From the NCBI RefSeq assembly GCF_029076845.1, contig NZ_JARESE010000073.1, forward strand, positions 1-64,000: a stretch of DNA of 64,000 nucleotides. Direction: 5' to 3'. Source of the stretch: Novosphingobium album (ex Liu et al. 2023) (lineage in GTDB: Bacteria > Pseudomonadota > Alphaproteobacteria > Sphingomonadales > Sphingomonadaceae). The translations under genes and the position numbers were made by a program. The notes below the pieces were generated by a model that searched no databases, had not been told where the DNA came from, and worked only from the letters and a program-made list of their open reading frames with translations. Positions 9,429 to 19,076 of this stretch are shown piece after piece (position 1 is the stretch's first letter; each line of letters starts with the position of its first letter).

Positions 9429-10076
9429 CTAGCTTTCGGGCACCGGCTGGGGATGGCGGGGGACCAGGATCAGCGTCTGCCCTTCCACTCGCCAGCTGGC
9501 GAGGCGGGAGAGCAGGTTCATCCCGATCACGTTGGCATCGCCCAGCCCCGGCGCGATCACGGTGTCGAGATCGCGCGCGACGACATTGCCGAAGCGTAAC
9601 TCGTCGATCGTCGCCAGCTCGGCGCGGATCTGGCCGTTGGCCGTGCGCATGGCGACCGTCTGGGGGATCGCCTTGGCGGGCACTTTCCCGGCCGCGGCCG
9701 TCTCGGGCGAGATCGCGGTGATCGTCGCGCCGGTATCGACCAGGAAGCGGCGCGGCGTGCCGTTGACGCTCGCGGTCAGCCAGAAGTGCCCGTCCGCGTC
9801 CATCGGCACGCGGGTCTCGCCGCCCTCGACGCGCTGCAACGGCATGTCGAGCTGCGGCAGCGCCAGATCCCGGCCCGTGGTGAAGCGGGCCACTTGCGCG
9901 ATGGTGAGCAGCAGCGCCGCGACCAGTCCGAGATTGCCGATGCCTTGCAGCAGCCGCCCCAGCGTGGGCGAGGGGCGGCGCAGCATCCCGCCCAGCGTCG
10001 TCACGAAGATCGCGACGATGGCGAGCGAGAGCAGCGGCTGTTCGGCAAGGAACTGGATCAGGCCGGGAAAGTCCAT
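9429..10076 (-). CDS. Retropepsin-like aspartic protease, TIGR02281 clan AA family
   Basis: The 215-residue protein has two N-terminal hydrophobic helices (about residues 15-35 and 48-65) that would anchor it in the inner membrane. A single retropepsin domain follows, with the catalytic motif FLVDTGATITAIS near residue 135 and a second flap/core region ATIDELRFGNVVARD. As only one D-T-G is present, an active enzyme would need a homodimer. Family members are periplasm-facing; no substrate is known. It lies downstream of cca on the same strand, with a gap of about 47 bp, and may be the last gene of that run. Confidence 0.82.
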   Translation of the reverse strand: MDFPGLIQFLAEQPLLSLAIVAIFVTTLGGMLRRPSPTLGRLLQGIGNLGLVAALLLTIAQVARFTTGRDLALPQLDMPLQRVEGGETRVPMDADGHFWLTASVNGTPRRFLVDTGATITAISPETAAAGKVPAKAIPQTVAMRTANGQIRAELATIDELRFGNVVARDLDTVIAPGLGDANVIGMNLLSRLASWRVEGQTLILVPRHPQPVPES

Positions 10077-10123
10077 CTGTCACCCCGTTACCATGGGCAA
10101 GCTTGCGGCAGGCTGACTGCGAA

Positions 10124-11302
10124 TCAGTCGCCTGGTCGCGTGTCTAGCTCCGCGTCCAGCAGGGCCTCGACTCGCGCGCGGTCCGGGAAACCCTCGGCGA
10201 TCCAGCCTTCCTCGACGCGGCGCAGGATGCGCGCGACGTCCGGCCCGGCACTCACGCCGCGCGCGACGATCTCGCCGCCCTTGAGCGGGAAGGGCGGCAC
10301 GTTCCAGTCGGCCAGCGGCGCGATGTCGGCGCCTGTCAGCAGCAGCCGGTCAAGCGCCTGCTCGCGCCCGAGCCGATAGGCCAGCGCGCGCGGATCGGCC
10401 GGCTCGCCGGTGCGCGCGGCGGCCGTGGCAAGGCGCTTCTTCTGCGCCGAGGACAGCCGGAAGCGTGCCGCCACTTGCTCGGCCAGCGGCACGTCGGCGG
10501 GCAGCAGCGCGGCGAGCCGGCGCACCGGATCGGGCGCCACGCCGCCGGCGCGCTCGCGCGCGGTGAGTTCCGCCAGCGCCGCCGGCGCGGCTTCGGGCAG
10601 CACTTCGCCCAGCACGCCCAGCTCGGCCATGCGCGCGACGGTCGGCGCCGGATCGGCCAGGCCCAGCAGATTGAGGAACTCCATGCCCACCCGCTCGCGC
10701 GACAGGCCCTTGAGCGTGGCGGCAAGCTCCTGGCAGGCGGCTTCGGACCGGGCATCGGCGGGCTGCGAGCCGAAGCGGGCCTGGAAGCGGAAATAGCGCA
10801 GGATGCGCAAGTGATCCTCGCGGATGCGCTGGTGCGCATCGCCGATGAAGCGCACCTTGCGCGCGGCCAGATCGTCCAGCCCGCCGAACCAGTCGAAGAT
10901 CTCATGGCTGTCGGGATCGGCATAAAGCGCGTTGATGGTGAAATCGCGCCGCGCCGCATCGTCGCGCCAGTCGGCCGAGAACGACACGGTGGCGCGGCGG
11001 CCATCGGTCGAGACGTCATGGCGCAGCGTGGTGATCTCCACTGGGCCGCCGGGCAGCACCGCTGTCACCGTGCCATGCGCGATTCCGGTGGGAACGTTGT
11101 GGATATGGGCATCGTTCAGGCGCGCGATCACGGCCTCGGGGCGCAAGGGCGTCGCGACGTCGATGTCCTTGACCGGGATGCCCAGCAGCGTGTCGCGCAC
11201 CGCGCCGCCGACATAGCGGGCATTGCCGGCCCCCAGCGCGCGCATCAGCGCGGCCAGATCCTCCCGCCCGGTCCAGTCCGCCTGGGGCAGAAGCTCAGCC
11301 AT
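10124..11302 (-). CDS. cca: CCA tRNA nucleotidyltransferase / poly(A) polymerase family protein
   Basis: This 392-residue class II nucleotidyltransferase adds or repairs the 3'-CCA of tRNAs. The head motif YVGGAVRDTLLGIPVKDIDV includes the DxD metal site, followed by the B motif TVSFSADWRDDAARRDFTIN and the neck RIREDHLRILRYFRF. The C-terminal body is of the shorter alphaproteobacterial kind. It overlaps the upstream Nudix gene by 8 bp, so the two are translated together. In some bacteria such proteins are poly(A) polymerases; the close operon context with a Nudix hydrolase and DUF1285 is the usual alphaproteobacterial cca setting. Confidence 0.9.
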   Translation of the reverse strand: MAELLPQADWTGREDLAALMRALGAGNARYVGGAVRDTLLGIPVKDIDVATPLRPEAVIARLNDAHIHNVPTGIAHGTVTAVLPGGPVEITTLRHDVSTDGRRATVSFSADWRDDAARRDFTINALYADPDSHEIFDWFGGLDDLAARKVRFIGDAHQRIREDHLRILRYFRFQARFGSQPADARSEAACQELAATLKGLSRERVGMEFLNLLGLADPAPTVARMAELGVLGEVLPEAAPAALAELTARERAGGVAPDPVRRLAALLPADVPLAEQVAARFRLSSAQKKRLATAAARTGEPADPRALAYRLGREQALDRLLLTGADIAPLADWNVPPFPLKGGEIVARGVSAGPDVARILRRVEEGWIAEGFPDRARVEALLDAELDTRPGD

Positions 11303-11888
11303 GCCAGTTCAGGCGTCCGGCCAGGTTGTGCAGGATGGCTCCGGTCACGCCCCAGATCTGGTGGCCATGCCAGTCGATCTCGATGAAGGCGTGCTGGCGG
11401 CCTTCCCAGTCGATCGTCTTGCGCACCTGGTTCGCCGGATCGAGCACGAAATCGACCGGTGCCTCGAACCACTGCGAAACCTCGGTGGGATTGGGCCGGA
11501 TCTCGATGCCGGCGGGCACGATGCCCAGCACCGGCGTGATCTCATAGGCCGATCCGGTGCGGTAGAGGTCGGTGGTGCCGATCACGCGCACCGCTTCGGG
11601 CGCGATGCCCAGTTCCTCGTTCGCTTCGCGCAGCGCGGCTTCGACCGGGTTCTCGCCGGGATCGATCCGGCCGCCGGGAAAGGCGATCTGGCCGGCGTGC
11701 GCGCGCATGTTCGAAGGGCGGTGGAGGAACAGGAATCCCGGCCGCTCGCGCTCGGTCATGGCGATCAGCACGGCGGCGGGCGTGAAGCTGGCGATCTCGG
11801 TGATGCGCGGATCGACCCAGAGCGCGGGCGGGGCGGCGGCGTGGCCGGCGGCGAACAGCCGCGAGACGCGATCGAACAGCGCGCTCAT
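11295..11888 (-). CDS. Nudix hydrolase, probable CoA pyrophosphatase
   Basis: The 197-residue enzyme carries a complete Nudix box, GGRIDPGENPVEAALREANE followed by ELGI, which binds the catalytic Mg ions. The region just before it (RAHAGQIAFPGGR) matches the CoA-pyrophosphatase subgroup (NudL/Nudt7-like), which splits CoA into phosphopantetheine and 3',5'-ADP. It overlaps the preceding DUF1285 gene by 4 bp and the following cca gene by 8 bp. The Nudix class is certain; the CoA substrate is inferred from subgroup signature. Confidence 0.9.
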   Translation of the reverse strand: MSALFDRVSRLFAAGHAAAPPALWVDPRITEIASFTPAAVLIAMTERERPGFLFLHRPSNMRAHAGQIAFPGGRIDPGENPVEAALREANEELGIAPEAVRVIGTTDLYRTGSAYEITPVLGIVPAGIEIRPNPTEVSQWFEAPVDFVLDPANQVRKTIDWEGRQHAFIEIDWHGHQIWGVTGAILHNLAGRLNWHG

Positions 11889-12430
11889 GCCGGCATCAGC
11901 GAAAACGTCGCGCCCCGGCTCGTCACCGAACGGCCGTCGCCGGCCAGCGCGATCTCGGCAAGCTGGGCCCAGGTGCTGCGGTTCAGGCGCGCCTCGGTAC
12001 CGTGGCGCACGCCGAGGTAGATGGCGGGGGCATCGGCATCGCCGGCCGCGCGGATCGGATGATCCGGCCCGGCGATGACGAGATCGTCGGTATTGAGCCG
12101 GAAGGCGAGGGCACCCGCGTCCTGCCGCACGTCGGTGGCGATGAAGGCGGCGTCGTCCACCGCGATCGCCAGCTTCTGGCCGGGCGTGACCAGCCAGTGC
12201 CGCCCGGCATCATCGCGCATCAGCAGCGAGGCGAAGGCGCGCACCATCGCCGGCCGGGTGATCTCCCCGCCTTCGTGGAACCAGCGCCCGTCGGCGGCGA
12301 TGCGCATGTGGCTTTCGCCCATTTCACCGGGCGACCACTGGTCGAGCGGGGGCAGCTTGCGCGCTTCGGCCAGCGCGGTGATTTCGGCAAGCGTCAGGCC
12401 GGCAAGATCGGGGGGCGGCTCGTATGGCAT
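11885..12430 (-). CDS. DUF1285 domain protein
   Basis: The 181-residue protein matches DUF1285: an N-terminal LDQWSPGEMGESHMRIAADG segment followed by GRWFHEGGEITRPAMVRAFA, then a two-lobed beta-rich domain. Family members are small cytosolic proteins of unknown role, structurally known but uncharacterised. The reading frame is open well upstream, but that part overlaps the acetyltransferase gene; MPYEPPPDL at 12430, 24 nt after that gene stops, is the natural start. It overlaps the Nudix gene by 4 bp, so it belongs to the same transcript as cca. Confidence 0.85.
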   Translation of the reverse strand: MPYEPPPDLAGLTLAEITALAEARKLPPLDQWSPGEMGESHMRIAADGRWFHEGGEITRPAMVRAFASLLMRDDAGRHWLVTPGQKLAIAVDDAAFIATDVRQDAGALAFRLNTDDLVIAGPDHPIRAAGDADAPAIYLGVRHGTEARLNRSTWAQLAEIALAGDGRSVTSRGATFSLMPA

Positions 12431-12453
12431 GGCATCCGCGATGCCAGATCGGT

Positions 12454-12981
12454 TCAGCCGCGCCAAGGCCCCAGCATACCTTCGGCGGGCAGCACGGCCG
12501 GATTGTCGCAGCGCACCAGCAGGCGATCGGGCTCCCACGGACCGGGCAGGCGCCAGCCGCGCGTCGGCCGGGCCGAAAAGGCCCAGAAGCGCCCGTAGTA
12601 ATCGGCATCGCCGATCATCACTTGCGGCAGCGCGGCGGCCGGATCGATGCAGGCCAGGCTCGCGGCGACTAGCGCCTTGCCGAAGCCGCGCTGCTGCTGT
12701 TCGGGCAGGACCGCCACCGGGCCGACCATGATCATCGGGTGCGCGCGCCCTTCCGGGTCGGTCAGCGCCACTGGCCAGCACTGGATCGTGCCGACAAGCA
12801 TCCCGTTCTCGTCCAGCGCGGCAAAGCTCAGCCCCGGCAGCCAGTCCATCCCCTCGCGCACCTTGTAGGCGGTGCGCGTGCGTCGCTCCGGCTCGAACGC
12901 GCGGTCGAGCAATTGCTCGACCAGCACGGGATCGACATTGTCGAGCGGGATGATCGCGGCTTGGGTGGTGACTTCGGTCAT
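12454..12981 (-). CDS. GNAT family N-acetyltransferase
   Basis: The 175-residue protein has the GNAT acetyl-CoA motif in VGPVAVLPEQQQRGFGKALV near residue 92 (Q/R-x-x-G-x-G/A form), with a preceding strand LVGTIQCWPVAL. It resembles the YhbS-like group of predicted acetyltransferases; the acceptor is unknown. The frame runs upstream to 13095, but that part overlaps the sugar dehydrogenase gene; MTEVTTQAAI at 12981 fits the family start. It sits 24 nt upstream of the DUF1285 gene and probably shares its transcript. Confidence 0.85.
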   Translation of the reverse strand: MTEVTTQAAIIPLDNVDPVLVEQLLDRAFEPERRTRTAYKVREGMDWLPGLSFAALDENGMLVGTIQCWPVALTDPEGRAHPMIMVGPVAVLPEQQQRGFGKALVAASLACIDPAAALPQVMIGDADYYGRFWAFSARPTRGWRLPGPWEPDRLLVRCDNPAVLPAEGMLGPWRG

Positions 12982-13025
12982 GGCCGCGCGCCGATAGGGG
13001 CCGCGCGCCGGCTTGTCGACAGGAT

Positions 13026-14195
13026 TTACCGTGTCGCGGGGATCAGCCGCAGCAGCCGGCCCGTCGCGCTCTCCTGACCGTCCTCCAGCAGCCACAAGGT
13101 ACCGTTCGGCCCCTGCTCGATCTCGCGGATGCGGTGCGGCATCGGATAGCGGGCAACTTCACGGGCGCCATTGCCCGTGATCGCGACGCGCACCAGCGCC
13201 GCCGGCTTCATCGCCGCGATCACCGCCTCGCCCCTCCATTCGGGAAAATCGTCGCCGGTATAGAAGATGAAATCGCCCGGCGCGATCACCGGGTTCCAGC
13301 TTATCGCCGGCCCGGCCAGATCGGGGCGCGTCGCATGGCGCGGGATCTGCGTGCCGTCGTAATGGTCGCCATCGGACACCAGGGGCCAGCCATAGTTGCG
13401 GCCGGGTTCGATCAGGTTCAGCTCGTCGCCCCCTTTCGGCCCGTGCTCCAGGCCCCAGAGCCGCCCCTGCGGATCGAGGGCGAGGCCCAGCACGTTGCGG
13501 TGGCCGTAGGACCAGATCTGGTCGCCCGGCGCGCCCCTGGCCGCGAACGGATTGCCCGGTGCCGGCGTGCCGTCCGGCAGCAGTCGCACGATCGTGCCCA
13601 GCGTGTTCGACAGGTCCTGCGCAGGCGCCATCTTCTGCCGCTCGCCCGAGCTGACGAACAGGTATTGGCCATCGGGCGAGAAGGCGATGCGGTGCGAATA
13701 ATGCCCGCGCCCGGTCACTTTGGGTTGCTGGCGCCAGATCACTTTCAGGTCTTGCAGCGCGCAGGCCATGGCCCGGTCGCAAGCGATCGTCCCACGCCCC
13801 AGCGCGGCGCCGCGCGTGTCGCCTTCGCCGGCCTCGGCCCAACTCAGGTAGATCGTGCGGCGATCGAAGGTGGTGCCGGTCTGGCCCGGCGCCAGGCGAA
13901 CGTCGCCAAGCCCGCCCTGACCGCCGAAATCGACTTTCGGCACGCCGGCGACATCGCTGATTTTGCCGTCAGGCGTGACGAGCTTGAGAGCGCCCGCCCG
14001 CTCGGTGACGAGCATGACGCCGGTATCCCTGTCGATATCCATCGCCCAGGGCGCTTCGAACCGCGCCACCGGCTCCGCCCGGAACGGCGCGGCCGCGTCC
14101 TGCGGGGCGGCCTTATCCCCCGGCGCGGCGGCGCCGCAGCTTGCGAGCGCGATGGGGAGCGGCGATACGAGCGTGAGAATGCGGAAAATGGTCAT
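13026..14195 (-). CDS. PQQ-dependent sugar dehydrogenase lipoprotein (YliI/Asd-like)
   Basis: The 389-residue protein begins with a lipoprotein signal peptide ending in ALASC, so it should be lipid-anchored. A six-bladed beta-propeller of the soluble aldose dehydrogenase family follows, with characteristic stretches [35 protein letters not shown] and [17 protein letters not shown], the last two forming the cofactor and calcium site. Such enzymes oxidise aldoses to lactones with PQQ in the periplasm. The start codon overlaps that of the divergent rnhB within a shared CATG. No PQQ synthesis genes are nearby, so the cofactor source is unknown. Confidence 0.88.
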   Translation of the reverse strand: MTIFRILTLVSPLPIALASCGAAAPGDKAAPQDAAAPFRAEPVARFEAPWAMDIDRDTGVMLVTERAGALKLVTPDGKISDVAGVPKVDFGGQGGLGDVRLAPGQTGTTFDRRTIYLSWAEAGEGDTRGAALGRGTIACDRAMACALQDLKVIWRQQPKVTGRGHYSHRIAFSPDGQYLFVSSGERQKMAPAQDLSNTLGTIVRLLPDGTPAPGNPFAARGAPGDQIWSYGHRNVLGLALDPQGRLWGLEHGPKGGDELNLIEPGRNYGWPLVSDGDHYDGTQIPRHATRPDLAGPAISWNPVIAPGDFIFYTGDDFPEWRGEAVIAAMKPAALVRVAITGNGAREVARYPMPHRIREIEQGPNGTLWLLEDGQESATGRLLRLIPATR

Positions 14196-14829
14196 GCCTG
14201 TCCTAACGCAAAAAAGCGGCCTTGGTGCCAGCGGCCTTGCCGGCCCGGTGATCGGTGTCGACGAAGCGGGGCGCGGGCCCCTCGCCGGGCCGGTTGTCGC
14301 CGCGGCGGTGCTCCTGTGCAAGCCCCGGCCGGCGGGGCTCGACGATTCGAAGAAGCTTTCCCGGTCCCGGCGCGCGGTGCTGGAAGAGGCGATCAAGCGA
14401 CGGTGCCACTGGGCCGTGGGCGTGGTCGATGTCGAAGCGATCGACCGGCTCAACATCTTCGGCGCGACCATGCTGGCGATGACGCTGGCGGTGCGCGGCC
14501 TGTGCGAGAGGATCGGGCAGGCCCCCGCGCAAGTGCTGGTGGACGGCAACATGACGCCCGCCGGCCGCTGCGCCGACTGGTGCTGGGAGGCGCGCGCGAT
14601 CGTTGGCGGCGATGCCCTGGAGCCGGCGATCTCGGCCGCCTCGATCATCGCCAAGGAACATCGTGACCGGCTGATGCGCGAACTGGCCGAGGCACACCCG
14701 CATTATGGCTGGGAACGCAATGCCGGCTATGGCACGCCCGAGCACCTGACCGCGTTGCGCCGCCATGGGCCGACGCCGCACCACCGGCGCAGCTTCGCGC
14801 CGGTCGCGCAACTGGAGATGCGGCTTTGA
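14194..14829 (+). CDS. rnhB: Ribonuclease HII
   Basis: The 211-residue enzyme removes ribonucleotides from DNA and RNA of RNA:DNA hybrids. The motif [19 protein letters not shown] (first catalytic Asp and Glu) starts near residue 20; the third acid is in VLVDGNMTP and the fourth in [34 protein letters not shown] is the family C-terminal signature. The frame is open upstream to 13963, but that part lies antisense to the sugar dehydrogenase gene. The chosen ATG shares two bases with the ATG of the divergent dehydrogenase gene. Its stop overlaps the next gene by 4 bp. Confidence 0.95.
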   Translation: MPVLTQKSGLGASGLAGPVIGVDEAGRGPLAGPVVAAAVLLCKPRPAGLDDSKKLSRSRRAVLEEAIKRRCHWAVGVVDVEAIDRLNIFGATMLAMTLAVRGLCERIGQAPAQVLVDGNMTPAGRCADWCWEARAIVGGDALEPAISAASIIAKEHRDRLMRELAEAHPHYGWERNAGYGTPEHLTALRRHGPTPHHRRSFAPVAQLEMRL

Positions 14830-15740
14830 GCGGATTTACCGACCAGGACGTGCCCGACCAGTCGGGCAAGTGCTTCCTCGTCACCGGATCGAACACCGGG
14901 CTCGGCTTCGCGGCGGCCGCCGTGCTCGCGGCACGGGGCGGGCGCGTGCTCATGGCCTGCCGCAACGAGGACAAGGCGCGCGCCGCGATGGCGCGGATCC
15001 GGGCCGAAACCCCGGCGGCCGATCTGGCCTTCCTGCCGCTTGACCAGGCCGATCTCGACAGCGTGCGTGCCTGCGCCGACCACGCCTTGCGGGAACCCCG
15101 GATCGACGTGCTGCTGAACAACGCGGGCGTGATGTTCCCGCCGCTCCAGCGCACGAAGCAGGGGCATGAGCTGCAATGGGGCGTCAATCACCTGGCCACC
15201 TTCGCGCTAACCGGGCTGCTGCTGCCCAAGCTTGCCGAAACCGCCGGATCGCGCGTCGTCACCACCGCCAGCCTCGCGCACCGGGGCGGCAGGATCGACT
15301 GGGACGATCTCGATGCGCGGCGCGGCTACCACCGCACGCAACGCTATTCGGCGAGCAAGCTGGCCAACCTGCTCCATGCCTTCGAGCTGGACCGGCGGCT
15401 GCGCGCGGCCGGATCGCCGGTCACGGCCGTATCCTGCCACCCCGGCCTCGCGCGGACTGACCTCAGCCGCCATGCGGGCCTGTTCCGCGTCCTCTTCCCG
15501 CTGGCCGGGCTGCTGTTCAACACCGCCGCCCAGGGCGCCTGGCCCTCGCTGCAGGCGGCGGCGGGCCCGGTGGAGCCGGGCGGTTACTATGGACCGCAGC
15601 GCTTCCTCGAATTCGCCGGTCCTTCAGGCCCCGCGCGCCGGACGGCGGCGGCGCGCGATCCGCGCTTCGCGCGGCGGCTGTGGGACGTCTCGGTGGAGAT
15701 GACCGGGATCGATCCGGGCTTGCCGCCGATCGCCGGATAA
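14826..15740 (+). CDS. Short-chain dehydrogenase/reductase, retinol-dehydrogenase-like
   Basis: The 304-residue enzyme has the Rossmann motif [15 protein letters not shown] near residue 18, the structural NNAGVMFPP near 98, and the catalytic Y-x-x-x-K as RYSASKLAN near 172 with an upstream Ser region. The length and the PLERTKQG-like region match the RDH/WWOX-type extended SDRs, which commonly use NADP. The substrate is unknown. Translation starts at TTG within TTGA overlapping the rnhB stop, indicating coupling. Confidence 0.87.
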   Translation: MSGFTDQDVPDQSGKCFLVTGSNTGLGFAAAAVLAARGGRVLMACRNEDKARAAMARIRAETPAADLAFLPLDQADLDSVRACADHALREPRIDVLLNNAGVMFPPLQRTKQGHELQWGVNHLATFALTGLLLPKLAETAGSRVVTTASLAHRGGRIDWDDLDARRGYHRTQRYSASKLANLLHAFELDRRLRAAGSPVTAVSCHPGLARTDLSRHAGLFRVLFPLAGLLFNTAAQGAWPSLQAAAGPVEPGGYYGPQRFLEFAGPSGPARRTAAARDPRFARRLWDVSVEMTGIDPGLPPIAG

Positions 15741-15754
15741 ATTTTTCCGGCCGC

Positions 15755-17085
<1,331 letters not shown>

Positions 17086-17135
17086 GCTTCGCGGACGCTG
17101 ATCGTTCTCACGCGCCATCGCCACCGTCCCTCATC

Positions 17136-17320
17136 ATCCTGAACTTGTTTGGCGATTATCCCCTTCTGACAGGTAAACTCATTCGTCGCCCCGGACTTGA
17201 TCCGGGGCCCCGCTGCCTTCTGCCGAAGTAGCGAGGAAAAGCGGGATCCCGGGTCGAGCCCGGGATGACCAGGGAAGATATACGTGTCCGAAGGGGATAA
17301 TCGCCAACTTGTTTCAGGAT
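17136..17320. repeat. Palindromic repeat (ATCCTGAA-N5-TTCAGGAT) split by an insertion
   Basis: The left half ATCCTGAA (17136-17143) and right half TTCAGGAT (17313-17320) form a perfect 8-bp inverted repeat that would have a 5-nt loop CTTGT if the 159-bp element between them, plus one copy of CTTGT, were removed. A related intact palindrome with the same stem core lies at 17408-17424. The ccrM-folP gap (368 bp) thus consists mostly of repeats. Confidence 0.7.
17149..17307. mobile_element. 159-bp MITE-like element with 17-bp terminal inverted repeats
   Basis: The ends TTGGCGATTATCCCCTT (17149-17165) and its exact reverse complement (17291-17307) are terminal inverted repeats, with partial pairing continuing a few bases inward. 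They are flanked by CTTGT on both sides (17144-17148 and 17308-17312), a candidate 5-bp target duplication. Inside are two more palindromes, CCCCGGA-N5-TCCGGGG (17189-17207) and ATCCCGGG-N5-CCCGGGAT (17246-17266). There is no coding capacity, so movement would need a transposase supplied elsewhere. The transposase family is not assigned. Confidence 0.6.
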
Positions 17321-17407
17321 CTATCGTGCCCGCCGCCCAGCGCTTTGCATGAGGCGCCTACTGGCCATTGTCCGCTGTCCGGCCGCGGTGCCAAACGCGC
17401 AATGGGC

Positions 17408-17424
17408 CCTGAAACCAGTTCAGG
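17408..17424. repeat. REP-like palindrome upstream of folP
   Basis: CCTGAA (17408-17413), a 5-nt loop and TTCAGG (17419-17424) make a short perfect hairpin, of the same family as the split palindrome at 17136-17320. It lies 30 bp before folP. Confidence 0.55.
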
Positions 17425-17453
17425 ATGACGGTGGTGAAGGCTAGAGAAGCGCC

Positions 17454-18566
17454 ATGACCCGATCCTTTTACATCCGCCCGATCGCCTTCGCCGACAGTCC
17501 GCAAAGCGAGGAGGGCGAGGCCGTCCGTCTCGGCGGCGCCATGGTCTGGGCCAGCCGCTTCGCGCTGATCGTGCGCGATCGCGGCAAGGTGGTGTCGCGC
17601 GAACGCGTGGGTGCCTCCGGCATGGCCGAGGCGCTGGCGCGGTTGCCCGGCGATCTGGCAGGCGAGGGGGCCGCGCAATGGGCTGCCTTGCGGCAAATCC
17701 ATGCCCCGCTGCGCTGCGGCGAGCGGGTGATCCGGCTCGACCAGCCGCAAGTCATGGGCATCCTCAATGTCACGCCGGACAGTTTCTCCGACGGCGGCCG
17801 GTTCCTCGATGATCCCGAGGCGGCCCACGGCCACGCCGCCGCGATGCTGGAAGCCGGCGCGGCGCTGATCGACGTCGGCGGCGAATCGACCCGGCCGGGC
17901 GCGGCGGCGGTGTGGGAAGGCGACGAGCTGAAGCGCGTCGTCCCCGCGATCGAGCGGCTGGCGGCGATGGGCGCGGCGGTAAGCGTGGACACGCGCCGCC
18001 CGGCGGTGATGGAAGCCGCGCTCGATGCCGGCGCGCATATCCTGAACGACGTGTCCGCGCTGCGCCACGATCCGCGCAGCCTGGGGCTGGCCGCTTCGGC
18101 GCAAGTGCCCGTGGTGCTGATGCACGCGCCGGGGGATGGCGAGGATCTGCACGCCAATGCCGCTTACGCCGATGTCGTGCTGGACGTGTTCGACTGGCTG
18201 AAGGCGCGGCGCGATGCCGCGATCGCGGCGGGCATCGCGCGCGAGGCGATCATTCTCGATCCCGGTATCGGCTTCGGCAAGTCGGTGGCGGACAATCTTG
18301 CGCTGATGAACGCGCTGCCGCTGTTCCACGCGCTCGGCGCGCCGCTGCTGGTGGGTGTCAGCCGCAAGCGGATGATCGGCGCGCTCTCGAACGAGGCGCC
18401 GGCGCACCAGCGGCTTGGTGGTTCGCTGACTCTCGCGGTCAGGGCGATGGACGCGGGCGCTCACCTGCTGCGCGTGCATGACGTGGCCGAGACGGTGCAG
18501 GCCGTGCGCGTCTGGCGGGGCCTGCGCGATGCGGCGCTGACCGATTTCGCGCAGATGCCAGTCTAG
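17454..18566 (+). CDS. folP: Dihydropteroate synthase with N-terminal extension
   Basis: The enzyme condenses p-aminobenzoate with dihydropterin pyrophosphate in folate synthesis. The TIM-barrel core begins at residue 101 with MGILNVTPDSFSDGGRF, followed by the second signature VGGESTRPGA, the pterin-binding region VSVDTRRPAVMEAAL and LLVGVSRKRMIG. The core is normal in size, but the protein is 370 residues because of about 95 residues before the barrel (FYIRPIAFADS..., alpha/beta in look) that typical 280-residue DHPS lacks. The ATG is the first in frame with GAGAAG upstream. The extension's function is unknown. Confidence 0.93.
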   Translation: MTRSFYIRPIAFADSPQSEEGEAVRLGGAMVWASRFALIVRDRGKVVSRERVGASGMAEALARLPGDLAGEGAAQWAALRQIHAPLRCGERVIRLDQPQVMGILNVTPDSFSDGGRFLDDPEAAHGHAAAMLEAGAALIDVGGESTRPGAAAVWEGDELKRVVPAIERLAAMGAAVSVDTRRPAVMEAALDAGAHILNDVSALRHDPRSLGLAASAQVPVVLMHAPGDGEDLHANAAYADVVLDVFDWLKARRDAAIAAGIAREAIILDPGIGFGKSVADNLALMNALPLFHALGAPLLVGVSRKRMIGALSNEAPAHQRLGGSLTLAVRAMDAGAHLLRVHDVAETVQAVRVWRGLRDAALTDFAQMPV

Positions 18567-18578
18567 CTCACCCCCGGA

Positions 18579-19040
18579 TCAGCTCACTTCCACGCGAATC
18601 CGCTCGATCCGCGTGGTCTTGAGCTTCCAGCCGTCTCCCTTGTTCTCATAGGTCTCGTAGTACCGGCCCCAGCCGACCAGCCGCGTATAGGGCCCGCCCG
18701 GCGGCAGGAAGAAGCGGTCGGTGAACGACCAGATGCCGCTGGCCGCACTCGGGCTTTCGATGGTGATGTCGGGATCGTTGCCCTGGTGCACCGTGACGAT
18801 GCGCGGGCCTTCGAAGGCATCGGCCTTCCACGCGTCGCGCCCTTTCAGCACCACGTTCATCGCCGGCATGAAATCCTCGCCGCTCACCGGATCGGTGCAG
18901 CAGCCCATGTAATCGAGCACGCAATCCTCGGCGAGGATCGAGCGCACCAGCGCGCCGTCGCCCATGTCGACGCCGCGGAAATAGCGGGCCTTGAGTTGCC
19001 TGATCGCCTCGATCGCGGCGAGCCGCGCGCTGGTGTCCAT
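18579..19040 (-). CDS. SnoaL-like (NTF2-superfamily) protein
   Basis: The 153-residue protein has the cone-shaped SnoaL_4/NTF2 fold signature: an N-terminal helix pair (ARLAAIEAIRQLKARYFRGV), then LAEDCVLDYMG, and a C-terminal strand-rich half with GWGRYYETYENKGDGWKLKT. Family members include small-molecule isomerases, dehydratases and many non-enzymatic proteins; the substrate cannot be called. It is convergent with folP (12-bp gap) and downstream of the NtrC-like regulator on the same strand, but the 36-bp gap gives no proof of co-transcription. Confidence 0.8.
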   Translation of the reverse strand: MDTSARLAAIEAIRQLKARYFRGVDMGDGALVRSILAEDCVLDYMGCCTDPVSGEDFMPAMNVVLKGRDAWKADAFEGPRIVTVHQGNDPDITIESPSAASGIWSFTDRFFLPPGGPYTRLVGWGRYYETYENKGDGWKLKTTRIERIRVEVS

Positions 19041-19076
19041 CCGGTTCCCTCCCTTGTCGGAGGCAGACTGGACGGC

